A stretch of DNA of 64,000 nt from an uncultured bacterium (GCA_903824675.1 CAIJXV010000102.1:1-64000); one strand, 5' to 3'; shown: positions 43,694-52,688, counted from the stretch's first letter. Notes: generated from the letters alone by a model not told the origin. Made by a program: numbers and translations.

Positions 43694-43779
43694 GCCGGAG
43701 TGACGAAATGGCATACGTACCAGACTCAAAATCTGGCGCCCGCAAGGGCATGAGGGTTCAAGTCCCTCCTCCGGCACCA
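43694..43779 (+). tRNA. tRNA-Leu (anticodon CAA)
   Basis: An 86-base tRNA with encoded CCA. The acceptor stem GCCGGAG pairs with CTCCGGC. The anticodon stem-loop is CCAGA-CTCAAAA-TCTGG, giving CAA. The class II variable arm is CGCCCGCAAGGGCAT. The T arm is GAGGG-TTCAAGT-CCCTC, and the discriminator is A. The gene stands alone. Confidence 0.95.
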
Positions 43780-43942
43780 ATTTCTTTCCGCCCCCAGCAT
43801 TAAAGACCCGGCCTTGAACCCCTTGGGATGCATCTCGCAAAAGGTTTGCTTTCAGGGGGAAGAATCAACTTGCGCGGCTATCAGGGCTGTGGCACATTGC
43901 AGAGAGTTTTGTGATTTAACTGGTTTCTGAAAGGACTTCATC

Positions 43943-45070
43943 ATGTCTATCACCCCCTGTCGTCCCAAGTGGAAAGGGACGATGACCGATCGCGCCCGTT
44001 TCAACAACCAGATGCAATATAAGCCGATTGACCGCTGTTTTAATATGGAATTTGGTTACTGGGATGAGAATTTTAGGGAGTGGTCGATTTTTTTGGACAA
44101 TAAAATCACCGATAATAATGAAGCCGATATTTTCTTTAATTTTGATGTTACGCGGTCCATCGGCGGATTGCTGGGAATGAATCCGTGCTTTCCATCGACG
44201 GTGGTCGAGGAGACGCCAACCCAGAAAATCATCATGAATTCCGACGGCTTGCTGGCCGAAGTCCCGACCACCGGGCATGATTCAATTCCGCACTACCTGA
44301 AATCTTCGATTGTGACTCCGGATGATTGGAAGCGTTGCAAGGAAGAGCGTTTCCGCCGGAATGATCCGGCTCGTAAAATTGATGTGGCCGCGATGCGCAA
44401 GACCCATCCGGTCAATCGCGATTATCCGTTGGGGGTTTGGGTTGGATCCATGATTGGTCGGATTCGCGACATCCTGACGTTTGAAGGACTGGCCTATGCC
44501 TGCTTTGACTATCCCGAGATGGTTGAAGACATGGTGGAGACACACTGCCAGATGGTTGAGGATTCCCTGGACCAGATTTTGCCCGTGATGACCGATCTGG
44601 ATTATGCGGCGGGGTGGGAGGATATTTGTTTTAAAAACGGGCCGATCGTGTCGGTTGATTTCTTCAAGAATGTGGTCGTGCCCCGCTATAAGCGAATCGA
44701 TAAGAAGATCAAAGCCGCCGGGATCAAACTGTGGTGGGTCGATTGCGATGGGGATGTTCGGCCGATTCTGCCCTTGATGATGGAAGGCGGAATTAATTGC
44801 CTGTTTCCTTTCGAAGTCAACGGGTGCGCCCATCCGGCCGAATTGCTTCGCGACTACGGCAAGGACCTGCGCATTATGGGCGGCGTGGACAAGATCGAAC
44901 TGGGCAAGGGCCCCAAGGCGATCAAAGCCTATCTGGAAACGCTGGTGCCCCTGGTGGAGCGCGGCGGCTATATCCCGTTCTGCGATCACCGGTGTCCACC
45001 TAATGTCAAGGTTTCGGATTATCTCTATTATCTCGATCTCAAGGAACGGATGTTTGGACTGAAGGCCTGA
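43943..45070 (+). CDS. Uroporphyrinogen decarboxylase (URO-D) family protein, methyltransferase-like
   Basis: A 375-residue URO-D superfamily TIM barrel of the large group seen in Lentisphaerota, Kiritimatiellota and anaerobic Firmicutes. These are thought to act as cobalamin:methyl donors (MtaA/CmuA-like) rather than in heme synthesis. Features are GVWVGSMIGRIRDILTFEGLAYA, YKRIDKKIKAAGIKLWWVDCDGD, LFPFEVNGCAHPAELLRDYG and GGVDKIELGKG, with possible zinc ligands H/C in the later boxes (FCDHRCPP). The true heme-synthesis arginine motif of HemE is not visible near the N-terminus. The stop overlaps the next ATG (TGATG), so the two products are coupled. Confidence 0.85.
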   Translation: MSITPCRPKWKGTMTDRARFNNQMQYKPIDRCFNMEFGYWDENFREWSIFLDNKITDNNEADIFFNFDVTRSIGGLLGMNPCFPSTVVEETPTQKIIMNSDGLLAEVPTTGHDSIPHYLKSSIVTPDDWKRCKEERFRRNDPARKIDVAAMRKTHPVNRDYPLGVWVGSMIGRIRDILTFEGLAYACFDYPEMVEDMVETHCQMVEDSLDQILPVMTDLDYAAGWEDICFKNGPIVSVDFFKNVVVPRYKRIDKKIKAAGIKLWWVDCDGDVRPILPLMMEGGINCLFPFEVNGCAHPAELLRDYGKDLRIMGGVDKIELGKGPKAIKAYLETLVPLVERGGYIPFCDHRCPPNVKVSDYLYYLDLKERMFGLKA

Positions 45071-46707
45071 TGAACGTCCGTCAATTGATTGATGTGCCGG
45101 TCGGCATGCGGGATAAGGTGTTTCTTTCGACGGATATCCGATGTCCGGCAGGGCGCGGCCCTTTTCCCACGCTCGTTTATCGAACGCCTTATAATAACCA
45201 GGGGTTTGCGATTGACGATCCGTATCTCGCTTCCGGGTATGCGTTGGTGAAGCAGGATTGCCGGGGTCGTTTCGATTCTGAAGGTGTGTTCGATCCTTTT
45301 CATGAGGCGGCCGACGGCGCCGACACCCTGGCCTGGGTTGCGGCTCAGCCGTGGTGCGACGGACGAATAGGCTTGATCGGTAATTCCTATTGCGCCACCA
45401 CCCAATTGAATGCCGCCTGGACCCGTCCAGCAGGGCTTCGGGCCATGACCCCGGGTGTGATGGGATGTGATCTATTCAAGGATTTGATTTATTTCAACGG
45501 AGTTTTTAATCTGTCCCTGGCTTTTGCCTGGGGGGCGGCTGTGGCTGGACGAACCGTCCAGGGGTTGGAAACAACAGATCTCCAGGCGGTTTTTCGCCAT
45601 CTGCCCCTGAATACTATGGATGAAGCCGCGGGTTTTCGGCTGTCGTATTTGCACGATTGGCTGGCGCATCCGGTCTATGACGACTACTGGGCACAAGTCA
45701 GCATCGAACAGCATTACCCGCATTTCGATGTGCCCGGCTTGCATGCCGGGGGTTGGTATGATTTCTATGCGGAAGGCGTGGTTCGGAATTTTTGTGGGAT
45801 TCGCGAGCTGGGGGGGGCACAGGCGCGGAGGGCGCAAAAATTAATCATGGGACCCTGGGTTCATGGGCTCGGAGGGCAAGCCATTGGGGCCATGGATTTT
45901 GGGGAAGCGGCTTCGGTTCAAATGGAGCCGATCTATAAGCGTTGGATCGATCGTTGGGTCAAGGGGGAAGACAACGGAATTGACCGGGAGCCCCCGGTGC
46001 GAATTTTCATCATGGGCTCCAATATTTGGCGGGATGAGTCCGAATGGCCCTTGGCGCGGACGGTGGAGACTCCCTATTTTTTAATGAGTGAAGGGGGTGC
46101 CAATACGCAGGGGGGCGACGGCCGGCTTCAGGGCCGATTCCGGGGGGGGGCGGCGTGTGATCATTTTATTTACGATCCTGCCGATCCGGTTCCGACCGTG
46201 GGTGGAAATGGTTATGCGGTTCCCTCTGGACCGACCGATCATGCGGAAATCGAAAGGCGTCCGGATGTGCTGGTCTATACCGGAGAGCCGCTTGAACAGC
46301 CGTTGGAAATCACCGGTTTTGTGCGGGCCGTGTTGTATGCCTCCTCGGATGCGCCGGATACGGATTTCGTGTTGCGCCTCTGCGATCTCTACCCTGATGG
46401 CCGTTCGATCATCTTATGCGATGGGATTGTCCGGGCGCGTTTTCGAGAGGGATTGGATAAAGAAGTGTTCATGAATCCCGGAACGGTTTATGAATTTCAA
46501 GTGCCGTTGGGGGTGACGTCGAATGTCTTTCTGCCGGGGCACCGGATTCGACTGGAAGTGACCTCGAGTTGTTTCCCGAGGTTTGCACGAAATCTCAACA
46601 CGGGCGAATCTGCCTCCTGTGGCGTGCGGATGCAGGTTGCACGGCAGACCCTCTGGCATTCGGTGCCCCAGCCATCTCGTCTTATTCTCCCAATCATTCC
46701 CCAATGA
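45070..46707 (+). CDS. CocE/NonD-type alpha/beta hydrolase (X-Pro dipeptidyl-peptidase-like)
   Basis: A 545-residue hydrolase of the CocE/S15 family. Its first box is FPTLVYRTPYNNQG. The nucleophile serine is in IGNSYCATTQ (G-x-S-Y-x-x-x-T-Q). WYDFYAEGVVRNF and IMGPWVHG carry the downstream acid/histidine elements (PWVHG). The C-terminal jelly-roll (TPYFLMSEG... FLPGHRIRLEVTSS) is typical. It lacks a signal peptide, so it is cytoplasmic. Substrates in the family include peptides with proline, cocaine and acyl esters. It is coupled to the URO-D gene upstream and overlaps the SulP gene by four bases. Confidence 0.85.
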   Translation: MNVRQLIDVPVGMRDKVFLSTDIRCPAGRGPFPTLVYRTPYNNQGFAIDDPYLASGYALVKQDCRGRFDSEGVFDPFHEAADGADTLAWVAAQPWCDGRIGLIGNSYCATTQLNAAWTRPAGLRAMTPGVMGCDLFKDLIYFNGVFNLSLAFAWGAAVAGRTVQGLETTDLQAVFRHLPLNTMDEAAGFRLSYLHDWLAHPVYDDYWAQVSIEQHYPHFDVPGLHAGGWYDFYAEGVVRNFCGIRELGGAQARRAQKLIMGPWVHGLGGQAIGAMDFGEAASVQMEPIYKRWIDRWVKGEDNGIDREPPVRIFIMGSNIWRDESEWPLARTVETPYFLMSEGGANTQGGDGRLQGRFRGGAACDHFIYDPADPVPTVGGNGYAVPSGPTDHAEIERRPDVLVYTGEPLEQPLEITGFVRAVLYASSDAPDTDFVLRLCDLYPDGRSIILCDGIVRARFREGLDKEVFMNPGTVYEFQVPLGVTSNVFLPGHRIRLEVTSSCFPRFARNLNTGESASCGVRMQVARQTLWHSVPQPSRLILPIIPQ

Positions 46708-48404
46708 AACCCATTCTCGCTTTTCCTTTTTTGCGCTGGTCGATGGATCGACACACCTTGCGCGCGGATCTTATAGCCGGGTTGACGGTGGCCTTGCTGT
46801 TGATTCCGCAAGCCATGGCATATGCCCAATTGATGGGGGTGCCGCCGCACTATGGTTTATATGCCGCGGCCATCCCGTGTGTGGTCGCAGCCCTTTTCGG
46901 GTGGTGCCATCAATTGCATACCGGACCGGTGGCCATGACCTCTCTGATGACGGCGGCCGTGATTGGCAGTTTGGGGTTGGCAGGGGTGGATTCCAGTCAA
47001 TACGTCGAATGTGCCGTATTGCTGGCTTTTTTGTCCGGTCTGATACTCCTGCTTGCCGGTGTGTGTGGGTTGTCCCTGCTGGTGAATCTGCTTTCGCATC
47101 CGGTGGTGGTGGGATTTACCCAGGCGGCGGCTTTGATGATTGCCGCCTCGCAAATTCCCTTATTGTTGCGTTTACCCATGGGGCATGGCGATTCCTTCCT
47201 GGTTGATCTAGGGGTGATGATGAGCCGGGTCGGCAGCACTCATGGGCCGACGCTGGCGATCGGAACGTTTGCGGTGACGCTCATGGTGGGGATGCGTCGG
47301 GTGTTCCCCCGTTGGCCGGGGGTGTTGATTGTCGTAGGGGTATTAACGCTTATGAGCGGATGGGTGGGCTTTGAATCCCGGTTTGGGGGACACGTCGTGG
47401 GGGTCTTGCCGGCCGGGCTCCCGTCACTTCAGATTCCCCATCTATCCTGGGGGCGGGTGCTTCAATTAATGCCCGGAGCCTGTATGATCGCGCTGATCGG
47501 GTTCATGGAGGTGGTGTCGATTAGTAAGGTCATCTCCTTGCAAACCGGACAACGTCTGAATTTTGACCAGGAACTGATGGGTCAGGGCATGGGGCGTTTG
47601 GTGGGAAGTTTTTTCCAATCCGTTCCCGTAAGCGGTTCTTTTTCGCGATCCGCGTTGAATCTGTATGCCGGGGCGCGCACCGGATTTGCCTCGGTAGTGG
47701 CGGGCGGACTGGTGGTGATTGTCATGTTGGTGTTGACTCCCTGGCTGTACCATTTGCCGCGAGCCGTGCTGGGGGCGGTGATCCTCGTTGCGGTTTGGGG
47801 TTTGTTCGATTTCAGGGCATTTTTGCGAATCGCCCGGGTGAATCGGCGGGATGGTGTGGTGGCCGCCGTGACGTTCCTGTCAACCCTGTTTCTGGCACCC
47901 CGGATCACGACCGGCATTCTGATCGGAATTCTGTTGTCCGTGGCTTTTCAGATTGTCCGGATGATGCGGCCCCATGTGGCGATTTTAGGGCGGCATCCAG
48001 ATGGAACGCTGCGGGATATTCGACGGCATGGGTTGATTCCAGACCCCGAGATTCTTGCCATTCGTTTTGACGGTCGCTTGATATTTACCAATGCGGTGCA
48101 TTTCGAGGAATCGCTGTTGGAAGCGCGTTCGGAATATTCCGGGCGGAAGGCCGTCTTATTAGTGGCGGAAGGGATCAATGAAATCGACTCCTCCGGCGAG
48201 GCGATGCTGCGAGAAATGGTGCGGGAATTGCAACGGCAGGGCATTCCGTTTGCCGTTGCACGGTTGAAATGGCCGGTGCTGGAGGTGCTGCGCAAGACGG
48301 GATTGGACCGTCTGATCGGGGAACATAACATTTACCCGACGGCGGATGAGGCACTGATTGATTTGCGGAAACGGCTGGCAGGCGGGACAGATGTGAATAA
48401 ATGA
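46704..48404 (+). CDS. SulP family anion transporter with STAS domain
   Basis: A 566-residue SLC26/SulP permease. The first transmembrane region reads DLIAGLTVALLLIPQAMAYAQLMGVPPHYGLYAAAIP, the hallmark SulP segment. About 12 membrane segments follow (HTGPVAMTSLMTAAV; SRSALNLYAGART). From about 445 the STAS domain appears (EILAIRFDGRLIFTNAVHFEESLL; ILLVAEGINEIDSSGEAML). It carries sulfate, bicarbonate, oxalate or dicarboxylates; the substrate is not readable. The start overlaps the hydrolase stop by four bases (ATGA), placing it third in the operon. Confidence 0.93.
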   Translation: MKPILAFPFLRWSMDRHTLRADLIAGLTVALLLIPQAMAYAQLMGVPPHYGLYAAAIPCVVAALFGWCHQLHTGPVAMTSLMTAAVIGSLGLAGVDSSQYVECAVLLAFLSGLILLLAGVCGLSLLVNLLSHPVVVGFTQAAALMIAASQIPLLLRLPMGHGDSFLVDLGVMMSRVGSTHGPTLAIGTFAVTLMVGMRRVFPRWPGVLIVVGVLTLMSGWVGFESRFGGHVVGVLPAGLPSLQIPHLSWGRVLQLMPGACMIALIGFMEVVSISKVISLQTGQRLNFDQELMGQGMGRLVGSFFQSVPVSGSFSRSALNLYAGARTGFASVVAGGLVVIVMLVLTPWLYHLPRAVLGAVILVAVWGLFDFRAFLRIARVNRRDGVVAAVTFLSTLFLAPRITTGILIGILLSVAFQIVRMMRPHVAILGRHPDGTLRDIRRHGLIPDPEILAIRFDGRLIFTNAVHFEESLLEARSEYSGRKAVLLVAEGINEIDSSGEAMLREMVRELQRQGIPFAVARLKWPVLEVLRKTGLDRLIGEHNIYPTADEALIDLRKRLAGGTDVNK

Positions 48405-48486
48405 ACGCCGTTTGACGCGGCAGGAGGTGCGATGCCTGCCTCATTTAGCCGCGGGCGCTCTCTTTCTTCCGACCCCAAGAAGCCGA

Positions 48487-49137
48487 TTATGTTAGTTTCC
48501 AGAATTTAGGGGACAGTTGTAAAGTCTTGCCCTTCCACTGCAACAGCCGTTGTTTCTTGAGCTTGAGGACCATACGGGAAAAAGTTTCCGGAGTGGCGCC
48601 GATGGCGGCGGCAATTTCTTTTTTGGCAAAGGGGATGGCAATCGAAGGGGATTCACCGAATTGTTCCCGCAGGAAATGGACAAACCGAGTTTCGACATCG
48701 ACCGTGGTCAATTGATAGAGCCGATCCGCCAGGTAGCGTTGTTTTTTCATCAGCATGGCGATGAAATCGGCGCGAAATTCGCGATGGGCCAGGAGGTCAT
48801 GCAGTTGCAGACGCGGGATCTCGAGGACCACACCCGGGTCCGTGGCGGTGGCGGTGACGGGGTATTCATCTTTCTCGAAGAGGATCACCTCCGCGAAAAA
48901 TTCGCCCGGCTGGACGATTTTAATGACCATTTCGCGGCCATCGGGCGTGGTGCGGGCGAGGCGGATATGTCCAGTGGAGAGCAGGAAGACGGCACGTCCC
49001 TTTTCTCCTTCACGAAAAAGGACCTCTTTTTTGCGTAGATTCCGGGCTCGGGCAATAGCGGCGAGGGCATCTTTGCCTGCGGGTGAGAGTTCCGCCAGAA
49101 ATTGAGCCTGTTCCAAGAGGGTGCGGGGATCGATCAT
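48487..49137 (-). CDS. Crp/Fnr family transcriptional regulator
   Basis: A 216-residue Crp/Fnr-type regulator. A cyclic-nucleotide-binding-type barrel (FREGEKGRAVFLLSTGHIRLART ... QPGEFFAEVILFEKDEYPVTATA) precedes a dimerisation helix (about 120-145). The C-terminal winged helix-turn-helix is FAKKEIAAAIGATPETFSRMVLKLKKQ. There are no FNR-type N-terminal cysteines, so it is not an Fe-S oxygen sensor; the phosphate-binding residues R-T-S of CRP are not conserved either. Its target is unknown. It is divergent from the cobalamin-riboswitch cobT unit and convergent with SulP. Confidence 0.9.
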   Translation of the reverse strand: MIDPRTLLEQAQFLAELSPAGKDALAAIARARNLRKKEVLFREGEKGRAVFLLSTGHIRLARTTPDGREMVIKIVQPGEFFAEVILFEKDEYPVTATATDPGVVLEIPRLQLHDLLAHREFRADFIAMLMKKQRYLADRLYQLTTVDVETRFVHFLREQFGESPSIAIPFAKKEIAAAIGATPETFSRMVLKLKKQRLLQWKGKTLQLSPKFWKLT

Positions 49138-49226
49138 GGTCCTCCTTTTTGCATTTACTAACCGGATAATAGCGGGAAAGCCCGGTGAGGGTCAATCTTC
49201 AGCTATCGCACGACATTTTATTCGAC

Positions 49227-49255
49227 TTGCATACCGTCGGACCCTTTTTTATAGT
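49227..49255 (+). promoter_or_regulatory. Promoter of the cobT riboswitch transcript
   Basis: TTGCAT (49227-49232), 17 bases, TATAGT (49250-49255). The start near 49262 lies just in front of the first riboswitch helix. Confidence 0.6.
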
Positions 49256-49264
49256 GAAACTGTT

Positions 49265-49425
49265 TTCCGGTGTCGGATATTCCGATGAAAAGGGAATACG
49301 GTGAAAATCCGTAACGTTGGGCCGGCGCTGTAAGCAGATTGTTTCCCGAGGGCCACTGACCATTCAGGTTGGGAAGGCTGGGAATGCGAGTTCTGCAAGT
49401 CAGAAGACCTGCCGGGAAACGCGGT
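49265..49425 (+). ncRNA. Cobalamin riboswitch
   Basis: An adenosylcobalamin-type aptamer (RF00174 family). In order it has CCGGTGTCGGA, AAAAGGGAATACGGTGAAAATCCG, CGCTGTAAGC, the B12 box GGCCACTGACC, the GGGAAGG core and a final AGTCAGAAGACCTGCC. It precedes cobT and is followed by an intrinsic terminator, so it most likely controls transcription: cobalamin binding would favour termination. Confidence 0.9.
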
Positions 49426-49440
49426 TAAACTTGTCCAAAG

Positions 49441-49479
49441 AAACCCGCGGAAGGTGACGTCTACCTTCCGCGGGTTTTT
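49441..49479 (+). terminator. Intrinsic terminator of the cobalamin riboswitch
   Basis: AAACCCGCGGAAGGT (49441-49455) pairs perfectly over 15 bases with ACCTTCCGCGGGTTT (49463-49477) around a seven-base loop, followed by TTTTTC. It lies between the aptamer and the cobT ATG. Confidence 0.9.
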
Positions 49480-49506
49480 CTTTGGTCACCTAGCGAGGAT
49501 TATGAC

Positions 49507-50571
49507 ATGAATGTTGAAATCAGGCAGGCCATTGACTCGATTCGTCCCCCCAATACGGGAGTGTATGCCGCAGCCCAAACTCGACTGCGCCAGCAGATCC
49601 GCCCCGCGGGAAGTCTGGGGATGTTGGAGCCGGTTGCGGCCCGTCTGGCGGCCATTGCCGGCACTCTGGATGTTCACTTGAAACACAAAGTCATTGTGAC
49701 CTGTGCAGGTGACCATGGGATTTGTGCCGAGGGCGTCAGTCTGTTCCCCGCCGAGGTCACTCCCCAGATGGTTTTTGCGTTTATGGCCGGCGCGGCGTCC
49801 ATTAATGCCTTGGCCCGTCACGCCGGGGCCGATGTTTATGTGGCTGATTTAGGAGTGAACTGCGATTTCGATCCCGCCTTGCCCATTTTGCACTACAAGG
49901 TTCGCAAAGGGACTTCTAATTTCGCTTCGGGTCCGGCCATGACCCGCGAAGAGGCGGAGCAATCGGTAGCCAACGGTATTCGGATTGTCAGACGACTCCA
50001 TGCTGAATGTCCGATTGATTTACTCGGCACCGGGGATATGGGGATCGGAAACACGACACCTTCCAGCGCTATTATCGCCACCTTATCCGGTTTACCGGTG
50101 AGCCAACTCACGGGGCGGGGGACCGGCTTGGATGATGCCGGCGTGCAACGTAAGATAGCGGCGATTGAAAAGGGGCTATCCATCAACAAGCCCCGGAGAG
50201 AAGACCCCTTGGATGTGCTGGCCAAGGTGGGCGGATTTGAAATCGGCGGGTTGGCTGGATTGGTTTTAGGGGCTGCCTCACTGGGTATCCCGGTGATCTG
50301 CGATGGTTTGATATCTACGGCGGGGGCCTTGATCGCTTGTGAATTGGCACCCGCTGCAAAGGCTTACCTATTTGCGAGCCATCGTTCCGTCGAGACCGGC
50401 CACCGGTTTATGCACGAGCATCTGGGCATGGCGCCGTTGCTGGATCTGCAATTACGCTTAGGCGAAGGAACCGGTGCGGCCCTGGCCATGGAACTTCTGG
50501 ATGCATCGACACGAGTACTGGCCGAGATCAAAACTTTTGACGAGATGAAGGTGACCGATGCGCAACAATGA
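49507..50571 (+). CDS. cobT: Nicotinate-nucleotide-dimethylbenzimidazole phosphoribosyltransferase
   Basis: A 354-residue CobT that makes alpha-ribazole phosphate for the lower ligand of cobalamin. Family marks are RPAGSLGMLE, VTCAGDHGICAEGVSLFP (phosphate-binding), LLGTGDMGIGNTTPSSAI, KVGGFEIGGLAGL and the catalytic glutamate in RLGEGTGAALA near the C-terminus. The length is normal. It is a single gene under a cobalamin riboswitch; no other cobalamin genes are in the window. The organism may remodel salvaged corrinoids. Corrinoid demand fits the URO-D-like protein upstream. Confidence 0.95.
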   Translation: MNVEIRQAIDSIRPPNTGVYAAAQTRLRQQIRPAGSLGMLEPVAARLAAIAGTLDVHLKHKVIVTCAGDHGICAEGVSLFPAEVTPQMVFAFMAGAASINALARHAGADVYVADLGVNCDFDPALPILHYKVRKGTSNFASGPAMTREEAEQSVANGIRIVRRLHAECPIDLLGTGDMGIGNTTPSSAIIATLSGLPVSQLTGRGTGLDDAGVQRKIAAIEKGLSINKPRREDPLDVLAKVGGFEIGGLAGLVLGAASLGIPVICDGLISTAGALIACELAPAAKAYLFASHRSVETGHRFMHEHLGMAPLLDLQLRLGEGTGAALAMELLDASTRVLAEIKTFDEMKVTDAQQ

Positions 50572-51032
50572 GATAGGGATAGAGTAAAGCGCCCAAATCC
50601 TCGCCTAAGCCTTCAGCCCTTCCGCAGACAGGTCAATGGTAGCCGCATGGACACGGCTGCGACAGCCCTTCGGTATGCTCAGGGCAGGCGCGGCGCCCTC
50701 CAAAAGATGACATCGAGACCAGCGAGAGAAAACCGCTGGAGGGCGCTGCGCCGTCAGCGCCGTGTGGGCGTTGAATTCAAGGAACGCCAGTGAAACAACG
50801 GAACAGCATTCGTCGCGGATCAAGGAAGCGGCTTCGCCCTTGAAGAAAAGTGCGGAGGTTGTTAGTATGAACATATGGAGGCGTCCGTTGGAAAATCAAT
50901 TCCGCCCGGCATGAAACCTGATCGGTTCGAACCCGCAGATCGGTTGACTGGGCGGCGCACCGGTTGTGTTCTCCCCGTTTTTTTTGTTTTCAGGGTCACG
51001 TCTGTTGCCTTATATGCGGAGGGCCACACTTC
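50572..51032. other. Intergenic region with REP-like palindromes
   Basis: About 460 bases between cobT and the prenyltransferase-repeat gene. I see no gene: the longest frame (minus, 50605-50874) is featureless. Two palindromic elements are listed separately. AGGAAGGC-type ribosome-binding sequence for the next gene (GGAGGG) begins at 51018. Confidence 0.5.
50665..50752. repeat. REP-like palindromic elements
   Basis: GCCCT-N11-AGGGC (50665-50685), a form often repeated in bacterial genomes as CCCTTCG-x-CTCAGGG, is followed by GGCGCGGCGCCCTCCA (50687-50702), which pairs with TGGAGGGCGCTGCGCC (50737-50752) with one G-U mismatch. Long stems like these can block exonucleases or end transcripts. 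Confidence 0.5.
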
Positions 51033-52640
51033 ATGAGTGAAGAACTAATCGTCTTGTTGGAAGAGAAGCCCTTAAAGGTTCGTTTGCAGGTTATTTTGAA
51101 AGGGTTGAAGGCTCCTAAAGCTTCAGGTGAATTCCGGCATGCGAAATTTGAGTTGCTGCGTTTATTGGGGCCCAGCACGATATCGCTTCTGGCCGGGGTG
51201 GGGGTGGCTGTGGGCTTGCTCGTTTTTGCGGTAGGACAACAACTTTCCGGTGAATCGGCTGTTGAGGTGACCGTGGTCGAGATGGAGACGGTCAAACTCG
51301 ACGATCTGAAAATTGAGGAGATTAAACCGGAGGAGGTGGAGACCCGGGAGGTGGCCGTGGACACGACGATGGTGGCTCCCCCTTCGGAATATTCCGCGCC
51401 ATCGGAGACCGTGGGCGCTGGCGTCAATGGTGATGTGGATACGCCGATGGTGATGTTTGCCCCTGTGATGACCAAGAGTCCGCTGGTGATGAAGAACCTC
51501 TATGGCAATCGCAGCAAAGGCGGGCGAGACAAAGCCCTCCAAAGTTATGGCGGGTCCACCGCGACGGAGGACGCGGTGATGAAAGCGCTCCGCTGGCTTA
51601 AGGCTCACCAGCACGCCGATGGCTATTGGAATGGCGTCAGGGCCCCCTATACGGGACTGGCCCTACTGGCGTTTTTGGCCCATGGCGAAACACCGGTTTC
51701 CCCTGAGTTCGGGCCGACGGTGGAGAAAGCCATCCGCTGGCTGATGACACAACAGAATTCCGCAGGATCCTTCTCATCCGATTCCTATGGACATGCGATA
51801 TGTACCTATGCGCTAGCCGAATCCTTTGCCATGACGAAAATCATGTCGATCCGCGAGGCCACCGAGAAGGGTTTGCGAGTGATCATGGATGGACAGCAAG
51901 ACGACGGCGGGTGGTTTTATCGCTATGAAAAGGATAAAAAATGGGATTTGTCTGTTATGGGTTGGCAGATTCAGGCCTTGAAAGCGGCCAAGATGGGCGG
52001 GCTTGACACCCCGGAAATTGAACGGTCGCTGGAGCAGGCGACCCGTGCGGTTCAAATGTCCTATCATAGTGCCCGTGAAACTTTTTGTTACCAAGGCGCT
52101 CCGGGGGTTGCCGATTCGGGCGGGGCGATGTGGTCGATGAACGGTATTGGCACCTTGTGTCTACAATATCTCGGAAAAGCCAAAACGAAAGAGGCCCGGG
52201 GTGGGCTGAAAGCGATAGAGGATCTTGAATTGGTGTGGGGCACTGTGGATGCGTCGGGCAAGGCGGTGCCGGAAGCCAATAATAAGGTCGGCAAGAATGA
52301 AAAAGTGGTAGGCGAAGGTTGGGCCCAATTGGTTCGTGTTTATGCCTACTATTATATCACGCAGGCCAAATTTCAGAATGGTGGACCGCAGTGGAAAAAG
52401 TGGAATGAGCAATTTACCCGCGTGTTAATCCGGAATCAACAACCGGAAGGATGTTGGGAGGGAGGTGATTTCGGATCCTCCTATGGTGGGGCGCAGGGAG
52501 AAGCCGACAAGGTCTACACCACCTGTTTCTGTTGCCTGATGCTGGAAGTCTATTATCGTTATCTGCCGACCTACCAGAAAATTGATGATGGAAAAGACAC
52601 ACACCTGACCACGGATGATCCGGTGGTTGAAGTTTTATAA
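51033..52640 (+). CDS. Membrane-anchored prenyltransferase/squalene-cyclase-repeat protein
   Basis: A 535-residue protein. Residues about 45-68 form a transmembrane helix (ISLLAGVGVAVGLLVFAV), so the short N-terminus is cytoplasmic and the rest periplasmic. An acidic/valine linker (to about 140) leads into an alpha/alpha-toroid with prenyltransferase/squalene-cyclase repeats: HADGYWNG, GLALLAFLAHGE, AIRWLMTQQNSAGSF, GQQDDGGWFY and PEGCWEGGD. The catalytic aspartates of squalene-hopene cyclase are not present as D-x-D-D, so a binding role is more likely than cyclisation. Proteins of this type are common in Planctomycetes and relatives. It has a good GGAGGG ribosome-binding site and no operon partner. 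Confidence 0.75.
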   Translation: MSEELIVLLEEKPLKVRLQVILKGLKAPKASGEFRHAKFELLRLLGPSTISLLAGVGVAVGLLVFAVGQQLSGESAVEVTVVEMETVKLDDLKIEEIKPEEVETREVAVDTTMVAPPSEYSAPSETVGAGVNGDVDTPMVMFAPVMTKSPLVMKNLYGNRSKGGRDKALQSYGGSTATEDAVMKALRWLKAHQHADGYWNGVRAPYTGLALLAFLAHGETPVSPEFGPTVEKAIRWLMTQQNSAGSFSSDSYGHAICTYALAESFAMTKIMSIREATEKGLRVIMDGQQDDGGWFYRYEKDKKWDLSVMGWQIQALKAAKMGGLDTPEIERSLEQATRAVQMSYHSARETFCYQGAPGVADSGGAMWSMNGIGTLCLQYLGKAKTKEARGGLKAIEDLELVWGTVDASGKAVPEANNKVGKNEKVVGEGWAQLVRVYAYYYITQAKFQNGGPQWKKWNEQFTRVLIRNQQPEGCWEGGDFGSSYGGAQGEADKVYTTCFCCLMLEVYYRYLPTYQKIDDGKDTHLTTDDPVVEVL

Positions 52641-52688
52641 GACTCAGCCCTGAGTTCGCAGGTAGACCCATCCGCCCCATTGGGGTTT

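Noticed and set aside
43643-43840. Minus-strand frame containing EGLEPSCPCGRQILSLVRMPF
   Set aside because: It is the complement of the tRNA-Leu gene; this is a well-known false protein arising from tRNA sequence.
50605-50874. 89-codon minus-strand frame
   Set aside because: Overlaps two strong palindromes and has no family features.
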